Origin: Liolophura sinensis
Lineage: Eukaryota; Mollusca; Polyplacophora; Chitonida; Chitonidae
DNA length: 64,000 nt
NCBI RefSeq assembly: GCF_032854445.1
Contig: NC_088303.1
Span: 8,501,501 to 8,565,500 of the forward strand
Direction of reading: 5' to 3'
In this document: positions 1 to 12,340 of the stretch, in pieces
Position numbering within the stretch: position 1 is the first letter of the stretch
How the letters are laid out: every line of letters starts with the position of its first letter
Notes under the pieces: model-generated
Databases searched by the model: none
The model's input: only the letters and a program-made list of their open reading frames with translations
Told to the model about the DNA's origin: nothing
Position numbers and translations under genes: made by a program

Positions 1-1203
1 AAGTATGCGTAATTCCAGCGATCTGCGTAGCCGAACTGAAGAACATGGTAGACTGCATAATTACAACACAAAAACATGTCTTACATTTCAAGTTCGCTGA
101 ACATCTGTCATCTAGACAACAAGGGGGAGGTAGCTGACTCCAAAATCAGGTGTTCCAAATACAGAAACTTAAGTGATTTGATGGTCGAAGGGAAACCCTG
201 GATAAAACTGAACATTAGATTGTTCACTAAGAATTTTTCTGGTGAAATACACCTTTAGGAGTCTCCCATATTCAGTGTTCGTGAAATACTTGGAATTGGT
301 CAAACCATTTGCCTGCATAGCCAGCAAAATTGTTATGACTTTGACACTTCTAGCTCACTGATGTGCTTAGCTACATGTACACATGTAACTGTTCTGTAGG
401 ACTATTTAATGGTCCAGGCTAGGACACCTCTTGATCTGTTATTATTATTATTGGTCAACTTGTTAAAATTGTAGTATCTCGAAAACTGGTAAAGGTTAAA
501 AAACCAAACTTTGGAGTCTTAATAAGGAACAAATGAAGCAACTTTTGACGTCGTGTGCTGTTTATACCAGTCATGTGATTTAGTGGCCATTTTTAATTTT
601 ATTGATAAGTTAAAAAAATCTTCTTCTCCAAAATGGCTAAACGTGTCGAGATAAACCTTTCGTTTAAATAAATGCAAATAAGGTCAAAACTGTCCAATGA
701 ACTTGACCCTGAAGTAGGCTAATTTTCAAAATTGTTTAAAATTACTAAACAAACACACCGTCTGGTGCCCCTTGACGTCACGATTACAAATCAGCAAGAA
801 TTATTGTTGTATTATGGACTTTCCTTGTTAAGATCAAAAACCAAGAAAAATATGACAAAATCCGTCCTATGTAAATAAAACGAGAGCTTTGTGCCTGAGA
901 ACGAGCACCAGCTCTGCAATAATGTAACATTTTTGTGTTTGTCAACTTTGCAACAGTGTATTCTTGTCTTTTGTCCTTGGCTGTCAGCAGAAGATCAAAG
1001 CCGCCTATTCTCTATGCTAGTCTTCAGTACTTGGCCAGTTGTATATGATACTTGGCAGTCTAGGGTTCAAGTCGAGTACATTCCTTTCCATTTTTTTCGC
1101 GTTATTTTCCAGACAATATGTTACCAGAATTGGGAAAGGATTAGTAGTGTGGACACCTGCAATGCTGTTGGATAACAACTTCAGTTTGTTTTGTTACTTA
1201 CAG
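1..1203 (+). other. Intron 5' of the first visible GMP synthase exon
   Basis: AT-rich sequence ending in a polypyrimidine tract and the TTACAG acceptor at 1203. No further GMP synthase exon was found here, and the open frames are short and unlike any family I know. Confidence 0.6.
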
Positions 1204-4200
1204 GGTAGAGTAGTGGAACCTCTAAAAGATTTCCATAAAGATGAAGTACGGGCGATAGGGAAAGATTTAGGACTTCCATCAGAGTTGGTAGAAAGACATC
1301 CATTCCCAGGTAATTAAGTTCTTCAGCACTGTATTCAACACCAATCAAATAACTAAATAAATAAATGAATTTCCTGGTAAAGTAATATAGTCAGGTGTTG
1401 AACTTTGGTGTCTGACTAACAGAAAGGAAGGTCTGACAGCAACATGTGGATGGTTGTGGGTTCTCCCCGGGCTGTGCCCCGTTTGCTCATAATGCTGTCC
1501 ACCATCGTGTAAGTGAAATGTTCTTGAGTGCAGCGTAAAACATCTATCTAAAAAATAATTAAAATATTTATTTCTTTCTACAAAAATTGAGGTCATTTCT
1601 TGCAGGATTTATTAGAAAATCCCTGTCTGCTCGATTGTACCAGTATTTATTTTTATTATTTATTTTTTAATTGTAATTTTTATTCAAATTTCCACAGGGC
1701 CTGGTCTGGCAATACGTGTGTTGTGTGCAGACACCCCATATATTGAGAAGGACTTTGCTGAAACTAGTGTGCTTTTGAAAATTATAGTAGATTACTCAAA
1801 TGCTGTGAAAACGGTAAGTGCACAATATTCCCTGTATATTCATCTTGCTTTTTGAACATATTTATTCCACATTTGTATGGGTATACATCACTTCTTCTAA
1901 CATAACTTTGTCACAACCTGACCAGTATTAAAGCAGGGATAGCGAGTAATACAGTGATTGCTGACACTGATTTCGTGGCCCAAGTCAGGTTCAACAATCA
2001 AACTGACATTAGTTTTGTTGAACAATCATAATGAAATCATAGAAAACTCTGCTGTATATGAAAGGTATGTGTTTGTAGGAATTTAAATATTCTTTTACTT
2101 TTCCTACTTATATATTGCAAGACTGCTAAAGCAATGGCTACAGGGCTAAGGCAGGAAAAGTATTCTGGATTGACTGGAGAATGCTCTGGAAGCATCAGGC
2201 ATAGTGGCTTTGCGGATAATGTCTCCATTGATCATACTCGAGTGGAGGCCATTATTTAAGCTGGTACAAAAGATAACTTTTAGCCATTTTTAGACCCTTT
2301 GAAGAGTAATGTCTCAAGAAAATTAAACTTGAACCATGTACAGCCATATTCTTTGAAATGAAATGTTTAATGTTGTTTTTGGACTAGGTTTTTGCACTCA
2401 GGTGTCATTGAGTCAGGTCCAATCTTCTCATGTTGTCTTTCAGCCACATCACCTATTGTCTCGTGTCAATGGTAGTACAACGGCAGAGGAGAAGAAGAGG
2501 TTAATCGCAATGACAGAATCAGAAATATTGGGCGTTACGTTATTGCCAGTAAAGTCAGTAGGAGTTCAGGTATGTAAAGGGAGGTAACTACAATAGGTTC
2601 TTCCTCGCTTTTTGTGGTCCTTGAGGTTTGATGTTTTTTTGGCAACTGTCAACTTTAATATGATGATTGCAGGCTATTTAATTTCTGGACTGATCACTGG
2701 GGTCTTAGTAAAATTGTAGTTCAAACCCAGTTTTACGCCGCTAGAAGAAAGCTGGGAAGCTATTTTGTGCTATTTTATGATACAGGACATCCTCATATTT
2801 GTATATAAAAACCAGAGACCTGAAAGACTGATTCAGAGTGACAAGGGTTTGAGCACTCGTTCCAGGAAAAGTGAGAGGACATCTAACAGGCCGGAGGAAA
2901 ACCTTTACGTCAGATCTGGTCCACCACAATCTGTATAACACCTAGATTTGACTTATTAATGAGTTCTCATGTTTTTCCCTAGTTTAACCCGTTTCATGTG
3001 TGTTGTAGGGTGACTGTAGGACATACAGTTATGTGGCTGCATTATCTAGGGACAGTCCACCAAACTGGGACAATCTGATACACCTTGCCAAATTAATCCC
3101 CAGGATCTGTCACAATATTAACAGGTAAATTGCTGGATATTTTGCCTTATTTTTGTATTTATTCAAATTCTGCAATGGTTGTTGTATGACTGAAAAATTG
3201 TACAATGTAAAACCCCAAGCACTCCACTCACTCACTCAAATTCCGCACAAAAGGTTCATCCAAAGGTTTCGTTGTACAGATGACTTTTGTCCTGAATGAT
3301 TTCTTGACCTTGTTGTACATACCTGTATCAGTGACGGGCTCAATTTGTACCTACCGTGGCTTCACACGTGACAGACACATCAGCTGAGGCAACCATTGCT
3401 GTGTGCAACGGAACACTATAACCTTTTTCTATCTTTATGCTTTTGATTTCAGGGTAGTGTACGTGTTTGGGGGTCAGGTGAAGTACCCTGTGGAAGATGT
3501 CACACCCACCTTCCTGACCGAGGGAGTTCTGAGCACGTTGAGACAGGCCGATTACCTGGCCACAAAGGTCCTCCATGACTCGGGTTATATTAAGAAGATC
3601 AGTCAGATGCCAGTGATCCTGGTGCCCCTTCACCTGGATCGTGATCCGCTCAGTCATCTGCCGTCCTGCCAGAGATGTGTCGTCGTCCGTACCTTCATCA
3701 CTGCCGACTTCATGACCGGGGTGCCCGCCACGCCTGGAAAGCACATACCTACAGAGGTAACTGTATCTGCATTCTCAGTGTCACCTATGTATTTTATACA
3801 ATGATTTTTCTTTTCTCTACTTTTTATTTTTTTGAAAATGTATCATTTTGTGTGATTTTTGATGTCATTTTCACATCAAAACCCACATAACTGTTTCAGG
3901 CATCAGATGTTTTCTAATCAAGGATATGGATGAAATATTGCTTAAGGGTTGTTAATCCACAATTAAGTTCTGAAATTGTAGTATGCCCGACTCCCCACTT
4001 TATTTTAGCGAGAGATATGGAGATATTTCTGTAGATTTCAACAACATTTAGACTCAGCAATGGATGTAGCCTTGCAGGAGTCGTAATAAAGGTCTTGTTG
4101 AATTGAATTCACAACAGAAATTGGTGTGTGCTGTTGCTTTAGAGTGGATTTCAAGGTTCGCTTCGTTTCAAAAAGTGCTGAAATGGACCGACTGTGATTT

Positions 4201-4512
4201 TTAGTTCAATGATTAAACATTGAGGCAGGTAAATATCAGAAATCGTTGAAAGTAAACAACAAGGTTTAGTTTAATTGACCTAGGGTGTTCTAAGCTCACA
4301 AACTGGTAGGACACAGGAAATTCGTGAAGTGATTGGCTTTTCTGTCCTGTACTGGAGGAGATGTGGCAGTTTATGCTAAGCACTATACATGCACCTCATT
4401 TTTTTGTCAGGTCATTGACAAGATGGTGGAGGAAATCCACACCGTCCCCGGAATCTCTCGCGTCATGTATGATTTAACATCAAAGCCTCCTGGAACCACA
4501 GAGTGGGAATAG
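1204..4512 (+). CDS. GMPS: GMP synthase (glutamine-hydrolysing), C-terminal part
   Basis: GMP synthase converts XMP to GMP with glutamine and ATP, the last step of de novo guanine nucleotide synthesis in the cytosol. Six in-frame exons are visible: 1204-1309, 1698-1813, 2444-2569, 3009-3124, 3453-3756 and 4411-4512. All have GT-AG borders and matching phases (870 nt, 289 aa plus stop). They cover the end of the ATP-pyrophosphatase domain ([12 protein letters not shown]) and the dimerisation domain ([43 protein letters not shown]). The last residues, [15 protein letters not shown], match the end of vertebrate GMPS as I remember it. The glutaminase domain and the N-terminal half of the synthetase lie before position 1. 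No frameshift was seen. The stop is TAG at 4510-4512. Confidence 0.96.
1395..1560 (+). repeat. tRNA-SINE family S1 copy, 5'-truncated
   Basis: Diverged copy in GMPS intron 1 of the most abundant repeat here. It has the body (ATGGTTGTGGGTTCTCCCC), the segment around CATAATGCTG, then AAGTGAAATGTTCTTGAG and the GCGTAAAACA 3' end. The full copy is at 36570-36830. Confidence 0.7.
2665..2940 (+). repeat. Dispersed repeat family S4, copy 1
   Basis: Inside GMPS intron 3. It shares a run of similar blocks with 53805-53960 in the same order: GACTGATCACTGGGGTCTTA, then CCCAGTTTTACGCC, then AGAAAGCTG, then a tract with CATCATAT-like and AAAAACCAG elements. Two copies suggest an old interspersed repeat of unknown class. 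Confidence 0.55.
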
Positions 4513-4539
4513 CGACAGTAGACTGAGAATCATTGATCA

Positions 4540-5110
4540 TCATCTGACCAATTTGGTTCTGATTAAAGCATCATCGTGGTCACTATTACAGGATTATTTA
4601 TGTGTGAAGATCTGCTGGTGAGAGTGATTCTGCATGGCTGAATGATTTGGTTATGATCAACATGTTGTTTGTATGAGTCTCACAAAAACTCTGCTGAGAA
4701 AGAATTAGCAGCTAGATTGATCGTGATCTTGAGTTGTGGCTTACATCATTGTTGTTCATGAACCTGGAAAGACCTGTTCATCACAACACATGTAGGAGAC
4801 TAGATCACTGCTTTATGTGTCCCTAAATGTGGAGAGACCAATGTATCCCAAAACTTCAAAGATCACTACTTTACTTTGATCAGTTTGAGTTCCTAAATGT
4901 GGAGAGAGCCTTTTTGTCTTAAAAGTTGATCACTCCTTTAATCCTTAACCCGGAATGACCTGTCTGTCCAAAGACTTGTTGGAGACTTGATCATGGTTTT
5001 GATTTGATCAGTGTTAGTACCAGATCTGTCTCTTCCTAGACTTGTAAGAGACTTGATCACTGCTTTGATTTAACCGAAAATGCATTGTTCCCGTGATTTT
5101 GATCAAAATG
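4540..5110 (+). repeat. Strongly diverged tandem repeats after the GMPS stop
   Basis: Just after the GMPS stop, a block recurs about five times with substitutions and uneven spacing. It includes GGAGACTTGATCA, a CACTGCTTTGATTTGATCAG-like stretch and CCTAAATGTGGAGAGA, and is rich in the palindrome TGATCA. It is probably in the 3' UTR or just beyond. Confidence 0.5.
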
Positions 5111-7484
5111 CTAGTCACCACTTGAGTTTAAGTCTAGAAACTTGCAGATCTATGAACTGCTTGAATTTGCCTTATTGAATTTAGTACATAAAGCTGTTTT
5201 AAAGGTGAAATTTTTAACATGTTCAACTTTGCCCTCTTTTTAATGACACAAGCTGTTATGTTGAAATACTGCTGCTTTCATTTAAATGATCTTTTATTTG
5301 GGTATATTTGCTCCCTAAACTTGTGTGTTTCTGACTACCTTTTAATGGTGAGAAAAGAAAACAAAAAATGATAATGAAAAGCAAAGTTGTTCTCCTTGAA
5401 ATTATCTTGTTTTAAAGTTTTTGTGTAATTTTTCATTGGAAACAATTTCTTTGTGCTCCATATTTCTGTCTGACATATTTTATGAGGATTACACTGGAGC
5501 ATTCAGTAATTGTCTGCTACATGTAATTACTGTGCCTGAATTAATATAACTGTTAACATCTGTCTGAGTAGAACTGAATTAAAGACCTGTTCCAGTTTCC
5601 AGAGAAATTAGACTGATATTTTTTTAATATCATATAAAAGTTGTCCTATAGGACAAATCTGAAATACATCCTGGTTCAAAAATGTTACTTTATGACGTAT
5701 CTTACATTCCTTAGTGGTATAACTGAAGTGCCCTTAAGAAACAAACAAAAATAATTGACTTTATGGCATATATGACGTGAACATGAGATATTCCATGCAA
5801 GTGAAGTAGTCCAATCAAGCGTGCTAAACATACACGGGATTTGCATGCAGTAGTAGTTTAACAGGGGCCAACCTTTTTGATACAGGACAAAATTGCCAAG
5901 TACATGTAATTTTTTTGGACAGTGGGTAGCTTGCAAATTTGGCCATGTGCACCAATTATTTCAAGGCTTTCTGATATGTCATGGAGTCAGGCAACTGGAG
6001 TAGCGCTTTAACACAGATTTTAAACAGTGTTCACTCAGTTCATTGTACACAGAGATCAACAACAACATGGCTATTCCTTAGTAAACTGTGCAAAATCATG
6101 TATTTGTTCATGTGAAGACTGACAGTGAAACACTTGCATTTCAATAAATTTTTTGAAATGAATATACATGTATGTGCAGTTCTTGAAGGTTGACTCATTT
6201 GTACCCATATATTACAGTATTACAACAGTGAATGTTGGCTGATCTAAATCTGCTATATATTGTCTTATTTTTTTTTCATAATCTCTTAAAACCATGCGTT
6301 TATTTCTTACTATTCATGAATGGAATTTGGAGCTGTTACACTTCCTTAAATCACACTCCAGTAAGGACTGGCTTTTTGGTTGCAAACCTCCAGAGGAATC
6401 TCCATGTTGACCTTTTTTTTTCCTTCATCTAATTGGTTGCTCCACGCATAGTATCAGATTGTTCAGATGGTGAAAGTTGAAGGTTCAAATCCAGTTCTAG
6501 GTGATACAGCTGCAGCTTGTCTCCATCCCGGAAATTTGCTAGGTATCGTCCTAAAACCTGACTATATCTTTACATATAGTGCTCGACAAACAATATTCTG
6601 AATCACCTGATTGACTCTCATTTTGCACCAAATTAATTGAAACCAGTGAAACCCAACTCAGGACTGTGTGGCGACGCAAAACAGTGCTGTCAATTTTTTG
6701 TGAAATTATCGACTTTAATAGTCATTCTTTTTAGCTTGCTCTATTCTAGTGATTCATAAATATGGATTTGAACCATTAGGAAGGTGCTAACTACATGTAT
6801 CATTTGTAAAACACGGAATATACGAAAAAGAAACAAAAATTGTCTGAGTATGAGAGAAGTTTGTCTTATACCGACTGACCGATACCATTCATGCATGAAG
6901 TAAGTGCTGTGTATATAAAAAAAAAATCATATGCTTTATTTGGTAAAGCATCAGTTTGTGTAATTACATGTATTTAAAAAAACGTGAAGTGACATACTTA
7001 TGTTAGGAGGGAAAATTTTGAATTGTTATATATATATGCACTTAGAACTTCAGACCAATTGGACATTAACCTTGAAATTTAATACATGACTGCTGTCAGA
7101 CATTTGCCCTCAGTCACCACGACTCTGGAAGACTGAAGGACCAGACAGCTTGTTTGGACTCCCCAGTAGTTCTGTCCAAACATTACAATGTCTTTTACAA
7201 TTAACTATTCAGAAATGATGTAGATTCCATTGAATAAATTCACTGTGACTCATTATTCAGTGAAGAAAGAAAAAGATAGATTCTGTAGCGGAAATTAACT
7301 ATAAGGAACTACAATTCGGCAAGATGTCATTTGTGTATTTTTTTTTTAAATTTAAGCTGCAATTTCCTAATTTCCCAGGTATCTGATTATTCTAGTCTTT
7401 GTAATACAAGCCTTTGTCAGTTTATGAGAATTATAGAATTTATAAAAAAAAAACAGGAAATTTTGCTGGTATGTCATTCCCATG
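5111..7484. other. Non-coding stretch after GMPS
   Basis: AT-rich. An ATTAAA near 5578 and an AATAAA near 6143 are candidate GMPS poly(A) signals. No exon with splice sites and recognisable protein was found. Confidence 0.5.
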
Positions 7485-8790
7485 TGACTGGTAATGGAGC
7501 TGGTATGTCATGCACATGTGACTGGTAATGTGCTGGTATGTCAACCACATGTGGCTGGTGATGATGCTGGTATGTCAACCACATGTGGCTGGTGATGATG
7601 CTGGTATGTCAACCACATGTGGCTGGTATGTTATTCCTATGTGACTTCTAATATGGCATCCACATGTGGCTGGTAATGTGGCTATATATGTCCACATGTG
7701 GCTGGTAATGTGTTTGATATGCCATCCACTTGTGACTGGTAATGTATATGTCATCCACATGCAGCTGGTAATGTGGGTATATATGTCCACATGTGGCTGG
7801 TAATGTGGTTGATAATGTGACTGGGATGTCATCCACTTGTGACTGGTAATGTATATGTCATCCACATGCAGCTGGTAATGTGGTTATATATGTCCACATG
7901 TGGCTGGTAATGTGGTTGATAATGTGACTGGGATGTCATCCACTTGTGACTGGTAATGTATATGTCATCCACATGCAGCTGGTAATGTTGGTTATATATG
8001 TCCACATGTGGCTGGTAATGTGGTTGATAATGTGACTGGGATGTCATCCACTTGTGACTGGTAATGTATATGTCATCCACATGCAGCTGGTAATGTGGGT
8101 ATATATGTCCACATGTGGCTGGTAATGTGGTTGATATTGTGACTGGGATGTCATCCACTTGTGACTGGTAATGTGTATGTCATCCACATGCAGCTGGTAA
8201 TGTGGTTATATATGTCCACATGTGGCTGGTAATGTGGTTGATAATGTGACTGGGATGTCATCCACTTGTGACTGGTAATGTGTATGTCATCCACATGCAG
8301 CTGGTAATGTGGTTATATATGTCCACATGTGACTGGTAATGTGGTTGATAATGTGACTGGGATGTCATCCACTTGTGACTGGTAATGTGTATGTCATCCA
8401 CATGCAGCTGGTAATGTGGTTATATATGTCCACATGTGGCTGGTAATGTGGTTGATGTGACTGGGATGTCATCCACTTGTGACTGGTAATGTATATGTCA
8501 TCCACATGCAACTGGTAATGTGGTTATATATGTCCACATGTGGCTGGTAATGTGGTTGATAATGTGACTGGGATGTCATCAACTTGTGACTGGTAATGTA
8601 TATGTCATCCACATGCAGCTGGTAATGTGGTTATATATGTCCTCATGTGGCTGGTAATGTGGTTGATAATGTGACTGGGATGTCATCCACTTGTGACTGG
8701 TAATGTGTATGTCATCCACATGCAACTGGTAATGTTGGTTCAGTATGTACTCCACACAAGACTTGTAATCTACATGTGACTGGTAATGTG
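7485..8790. repeat. Satellite of ~105 bp units with nested CCACATGTGG
   Basis: About nine higher-order units of roughly 103-110 bp. Each contains a TATATATGTCCACATGTGG block, a GATAATGTGACTGGGATGTC block and a TCATCCACATGCAGCTGG block. A simpler 20-40 bp version is at the left edge (7485-7680). The shared core CTGGTAATGT follows every sub-block. CCACATGTGG is a perfect 10 bp palindrome. Minus-strand open frames across it only reflect the absence of stops in the unit. Confidence 0.95.
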
Positions 8791-9337
8791 CATGACACGA
8801 AAGTCAGAAAGATAATGTGTACTAGTTTATACTATGCATGTAACTTTTTAATAGACAAATTTGTTCTGTTGGCAAGTTTTGGGAGCTTGGTAAGATGTTG
8901 GGAGAAATGTACATAGTTGTATTTTACTGTTTCATGAAATAAACAAAAATCCTGGAATTATGTTTGGTGCTCTGGGTATTTCAAATATAGAAGGTGACAC
9001 AAACCAGAACTAACCTGATACTACACAAAGAGATCTCCAAACTTTTTTTCATTGGATGACTGAGTCCTGGTGGATGTTCTGGCCTTCCCCTACACATGTT
9101 TTCAACCACCATAGTGTGCACATCTGTTATCACCTGTGGGAAAATGTGCAGTAACTTGCCGCTGGTGGTTCACCACATGCACCCGTTTCCTCAATAAGTA
9201 CAACTAACCACCTTCGTACTCAGTACCAGTGAAAGATTCATGAGAAGGCCTAAGGCATAACAACGAAACAGATACAACAGCATCTAGAAAGTATTCAGTA
9301 TAATTACACAGCGACTCTGTGGGAGAGGTGCGACTAC
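8791..9337. other. Non-coding spacer
   Basis: No gene or repeat recognised. An AATAAA lies near 8938. Confidence 0.4.
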
Positions 9338-9560
9338 AGTGGTTTATTTGATTGGTGATTTACACCCTAAGAATATTTCACTTATACGACAGTGGCCAGC
9401 ATTATGGTGAGAGGAAACTGGGCAGGGCCTGGGGGGAAACCAGTGACCATCTGCAGGTTGCTAGCAGACCTTGCCACGTACCCCAGGAGTAGAAGCCAAC
9501 ATCAGGGATGCTGGTGTCATTGCCCCGGCGCTGGTACGCTAACCACTTGGCCGACATTCC
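9338..9560 (-). repeat. tRNA-SINE family S1 copy
   Basis: Minus-oriented. The tail side (TTTATTTGATTGGTGATTTA) is on the left, then AATATTTCACTTATACGACA, CCAGCATTATGGTG and the body through TGCAGGTTGCTAGCAGACC. The tRNA-like head is worn or missing. Confidence 0.8.
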
Positions 9561-11254
9561 AATGGACCAGCACTGGTGTTGGTGTGCTATAAAACTGTGA
9601 CACAACTAAAATAATGTTTAAAGCAATGGCAATTTAAATCTTCAACCAAAGAAAAAGATACCACCATAAACTGAACACCTGTATAAATAAAAGCCTACAA
9701 AAACACCACTGGTTCAGGTCTAACCATATGTTACATATTTATTTATATTCACATAAATGGCAGATAGCACTGGATAATAAAATTTTCTACAATGTAATGA
9801 AAGAGTAAGAGAACTGTTAAATTAAGCTTATTGGTCGGCTTAAAATAATTTACTCCTTGCACGTATCAACCTGGTATCAATGCTTAATGATATAGTACAT
9901 ACAATATTTCTTCACCTTTGAGCAATCGTGTGCCAGTCTGAGAAATAAGCAAATACTGTGCTCACAAAAAGCTGATGTCATCTTGTACGGAGTCCTGCAC
10001 TAAGTCGAATGTCAAACTTTGACCCAGGGACACTAGGGGTTCTAGAAATGTCCTGTGTTTCACCTAACTTGAAAGTTAGGTAAAAATGCACTTTCATAAG
10101 CATAAGAAGGCCTTAAAATGCTACTTTTGATGCCACATTTACATTTTCTGATGAGAAATTAATCAAACTTCACAAATTCTTACTAAAGTTGTTGTGTAAG
10201 GTGGGTGAATCAATCAGAAGCAAGCAAAATGTGTCACCAGAAAAAGCTTAACTTCAGGGAACTACAGTAATCTCTGGAGACAAATGGTAAAAAAGTAATG
10301 TTAACTTGAACGGCAAAGCAGTTTCGACTGGGGTCCACGATGTTTGTTCTCCCAGTTATCAGTGTACACTGTCAATTGGGAGACAACAGTATCTAAACGC
10401 ACAATGCCTTTGGGAAGTCACTGACAGTGCAGCAGAAACGAGCAAGTCAGCAGATTATATATCAAACTCTATGTTAAACCCATACAATATACATGTATTT
10501 ATGGAAAAAAAAAAAAAAAAGGTGGTGTAATTTAAATGTTTCTAGCAAGAAAACTATTAATTGTAGTTCAACACGTTATGAAAAGGGCATGTCTTGGGCA
10601 TCAATTTGGTGCAAGTGTCTAGCTCCCATAGTTCTTGACATAGTACAGCACACATCATTTAGACCACACATTTATCAGGGGCAGATCAATACACTGACAC
10701 ACCTGAGGATGGAATGTACTCCAAGAGCAGCCAGCAAAAATTGAGAAGAGAAAAGCATAATATAATGTTTCTGATTATGTCACAAATCATGGAAGATTGG
10801 CACATGCAAGCAGGTACATGCATGTACACTGTATAGCACAACCAATTAATACATCAAATTTACCACCTGAGGCCCCCTCAGGTGTAAAAGTCATGAAAAA
10901 TGTCAGACAGGGATGAAATGATAACGTTACTGGCTTCAGGATTCCCATCTCCGCAAGAAAATGTTTTCAAGGGCATAAAATATCCTATGTTTACATTACG
11001 TAAACGCGGTAGCTTATTTACATGTATCAGTTCATTGCAAACATAATGTAATACACAGGTATTGGACATTGGAAAGTCAGTACAATGTACTTTCCCTTAT
11101 CCCAAAGTAAACTCTTTTTCAAGGTCTTGAAAACCTTTAAACAAAATTCAAATACTTCCACGGATTTCAAGGGCCCGTGGGAACCCATTCTATGTTATTT
11201 TGATGTGATAGCCTACCTGAAGTTTATTCCAGGCGGACTATTAGCAGCCCTCTT
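9561..11254. other. Non-coding spacer with a short hairpin
   Basis: No gene recognised. ACCTGAGGCCCCCTCAGGT near 10863-10881 is a perfect 8 bp stem with a 3 nt loop; whether it has a function cannot be judged. A poly(A) run is at 10504-10520. Confidence 0.4.
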
Positions 11255-11485
11255 GAACTTTGGCTGAACACTTTGGCGGTCCAAGTAAGCTTTGGCTGAA
11301 TATTTTAGCGGTCCAAGTAAGCTTTGGCTGAATATTTTAGCTGTCCAAAGAACGCTTGGCTGAATATTTAAAAGCCCTAGTAACCTTTGGGTGAATATTT
11401 AACAGACCCAGTAAGTCACCTTTTAAAAAATATTTAGCCATCCTAGCAACCTTTGACTGAATATTTAACCGTCCTAATAGCTTTA
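11255..11485. repeat. Tandem repeat, ~33 bp unit
   Basis: Seven or so diverging units of the type CTTTGGCTGAATATTTTAGC followed by a GTCCAAGTAAG-like part. The two leftmost spacers are near-identical and later ones decay. Confidence 0.85.
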
Positions 11486-11689
11486 CTACTGATGTACCCC
11501 GCATCGTCCCATAGTTTTGAGTGATAAACACATTTATACTAATTTTACATTTGCCACACTTATATAGACAATCCAGTTCAAAAAGTACATTTAACATCAT
11601 AAATGATCACACCCTATGACATAGGTCTAATCATACGAAGAGAAAATATAAACCATATGATGCATTTTTCATTTCAAGATGATGATGTT

Positions 11690-12340
11690 GGCCATCATCA
11701 GGCTTGGGAGGGTGTGACATGTCTGAGGCTTGGGAAAGTGTGACATGCCCAAAGCTTGGAAGGGTGTGACAGGACTGGGGCTTGGGAGGGTGTGACATGT
11801 CTGGGGCTTGGGATGGTGTGAAATGTCTGGGGCTTCGGAGGGTGTGAAATGTCTGGGGCTTGGGAGGGTGTGACATGTCTATGGCTTGGGAGAGTGTGAC
11901 ATGTCTGGAGCTTGGGTGAGTGCGACATGTCTGGGGCTTGGGTGAGTGCGACATGTCCGAGCTTGAGAGAGTGTGACATGCCCAAAGCTTGGAAGGGTGT
12001 GACAGGACTGGGACTTGGGAGAGTGTGACATGTCTGGGACTTGGGAGGGTGTGATATGTCTGGGGCTTGGGAGGGTGTGACATGTCTGGGGCCTGGGAGA
12101 GTGCGACATGTCTGGGGCTTGGGAGAGTGCGACATGTCTGGGGCCTGGGAGAGTGCGACACGTCCGGGCTTGGGAGGGTGTGACATGTCTGGGGCTTGGG
12201 TGAGTGGGGCTTGGGTGAGTGCGACATGTCCGGGCTTGGGAGGGTGTGACATGCCTGGGGCTTGGGAAGGTGTGACATGCCTGGGGCTTGGGTGAGTGCC
12301 ACATGTCCGGGCTTGGGAGGGTGTGACAGGACTGGGGAGA
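11690..12340. repeat. G-rich 26 bp minisatellite
   Basis: About 24 copies of a 26 bp unit, CTTGGGAGGGTGTGACATGT followed by CTGGGG, with strong G bias on the plus strand. Variants swap GAGGG/GTGAG and CATGT/CATGC. The 26 bp unit is not a multiple of three and contains no stop on the minus strand, so long histidine/proline/serine-rich frames appear in all minus frames. These are artefacts of the repeat. Confidence 0.95.

Noticed and set aside
7575..8158. Overlapping minus-strand frames with repeated TSHKWMT-like peptides
   Set aside because: Produced by the stop-free ~105 bp satellite unit; there are no signs of a gene.
7485..8790. CRISPR-like array
   Set aside because: The units are contiguous tandem repeats without unique spacers, and the genome is eukaryotic.
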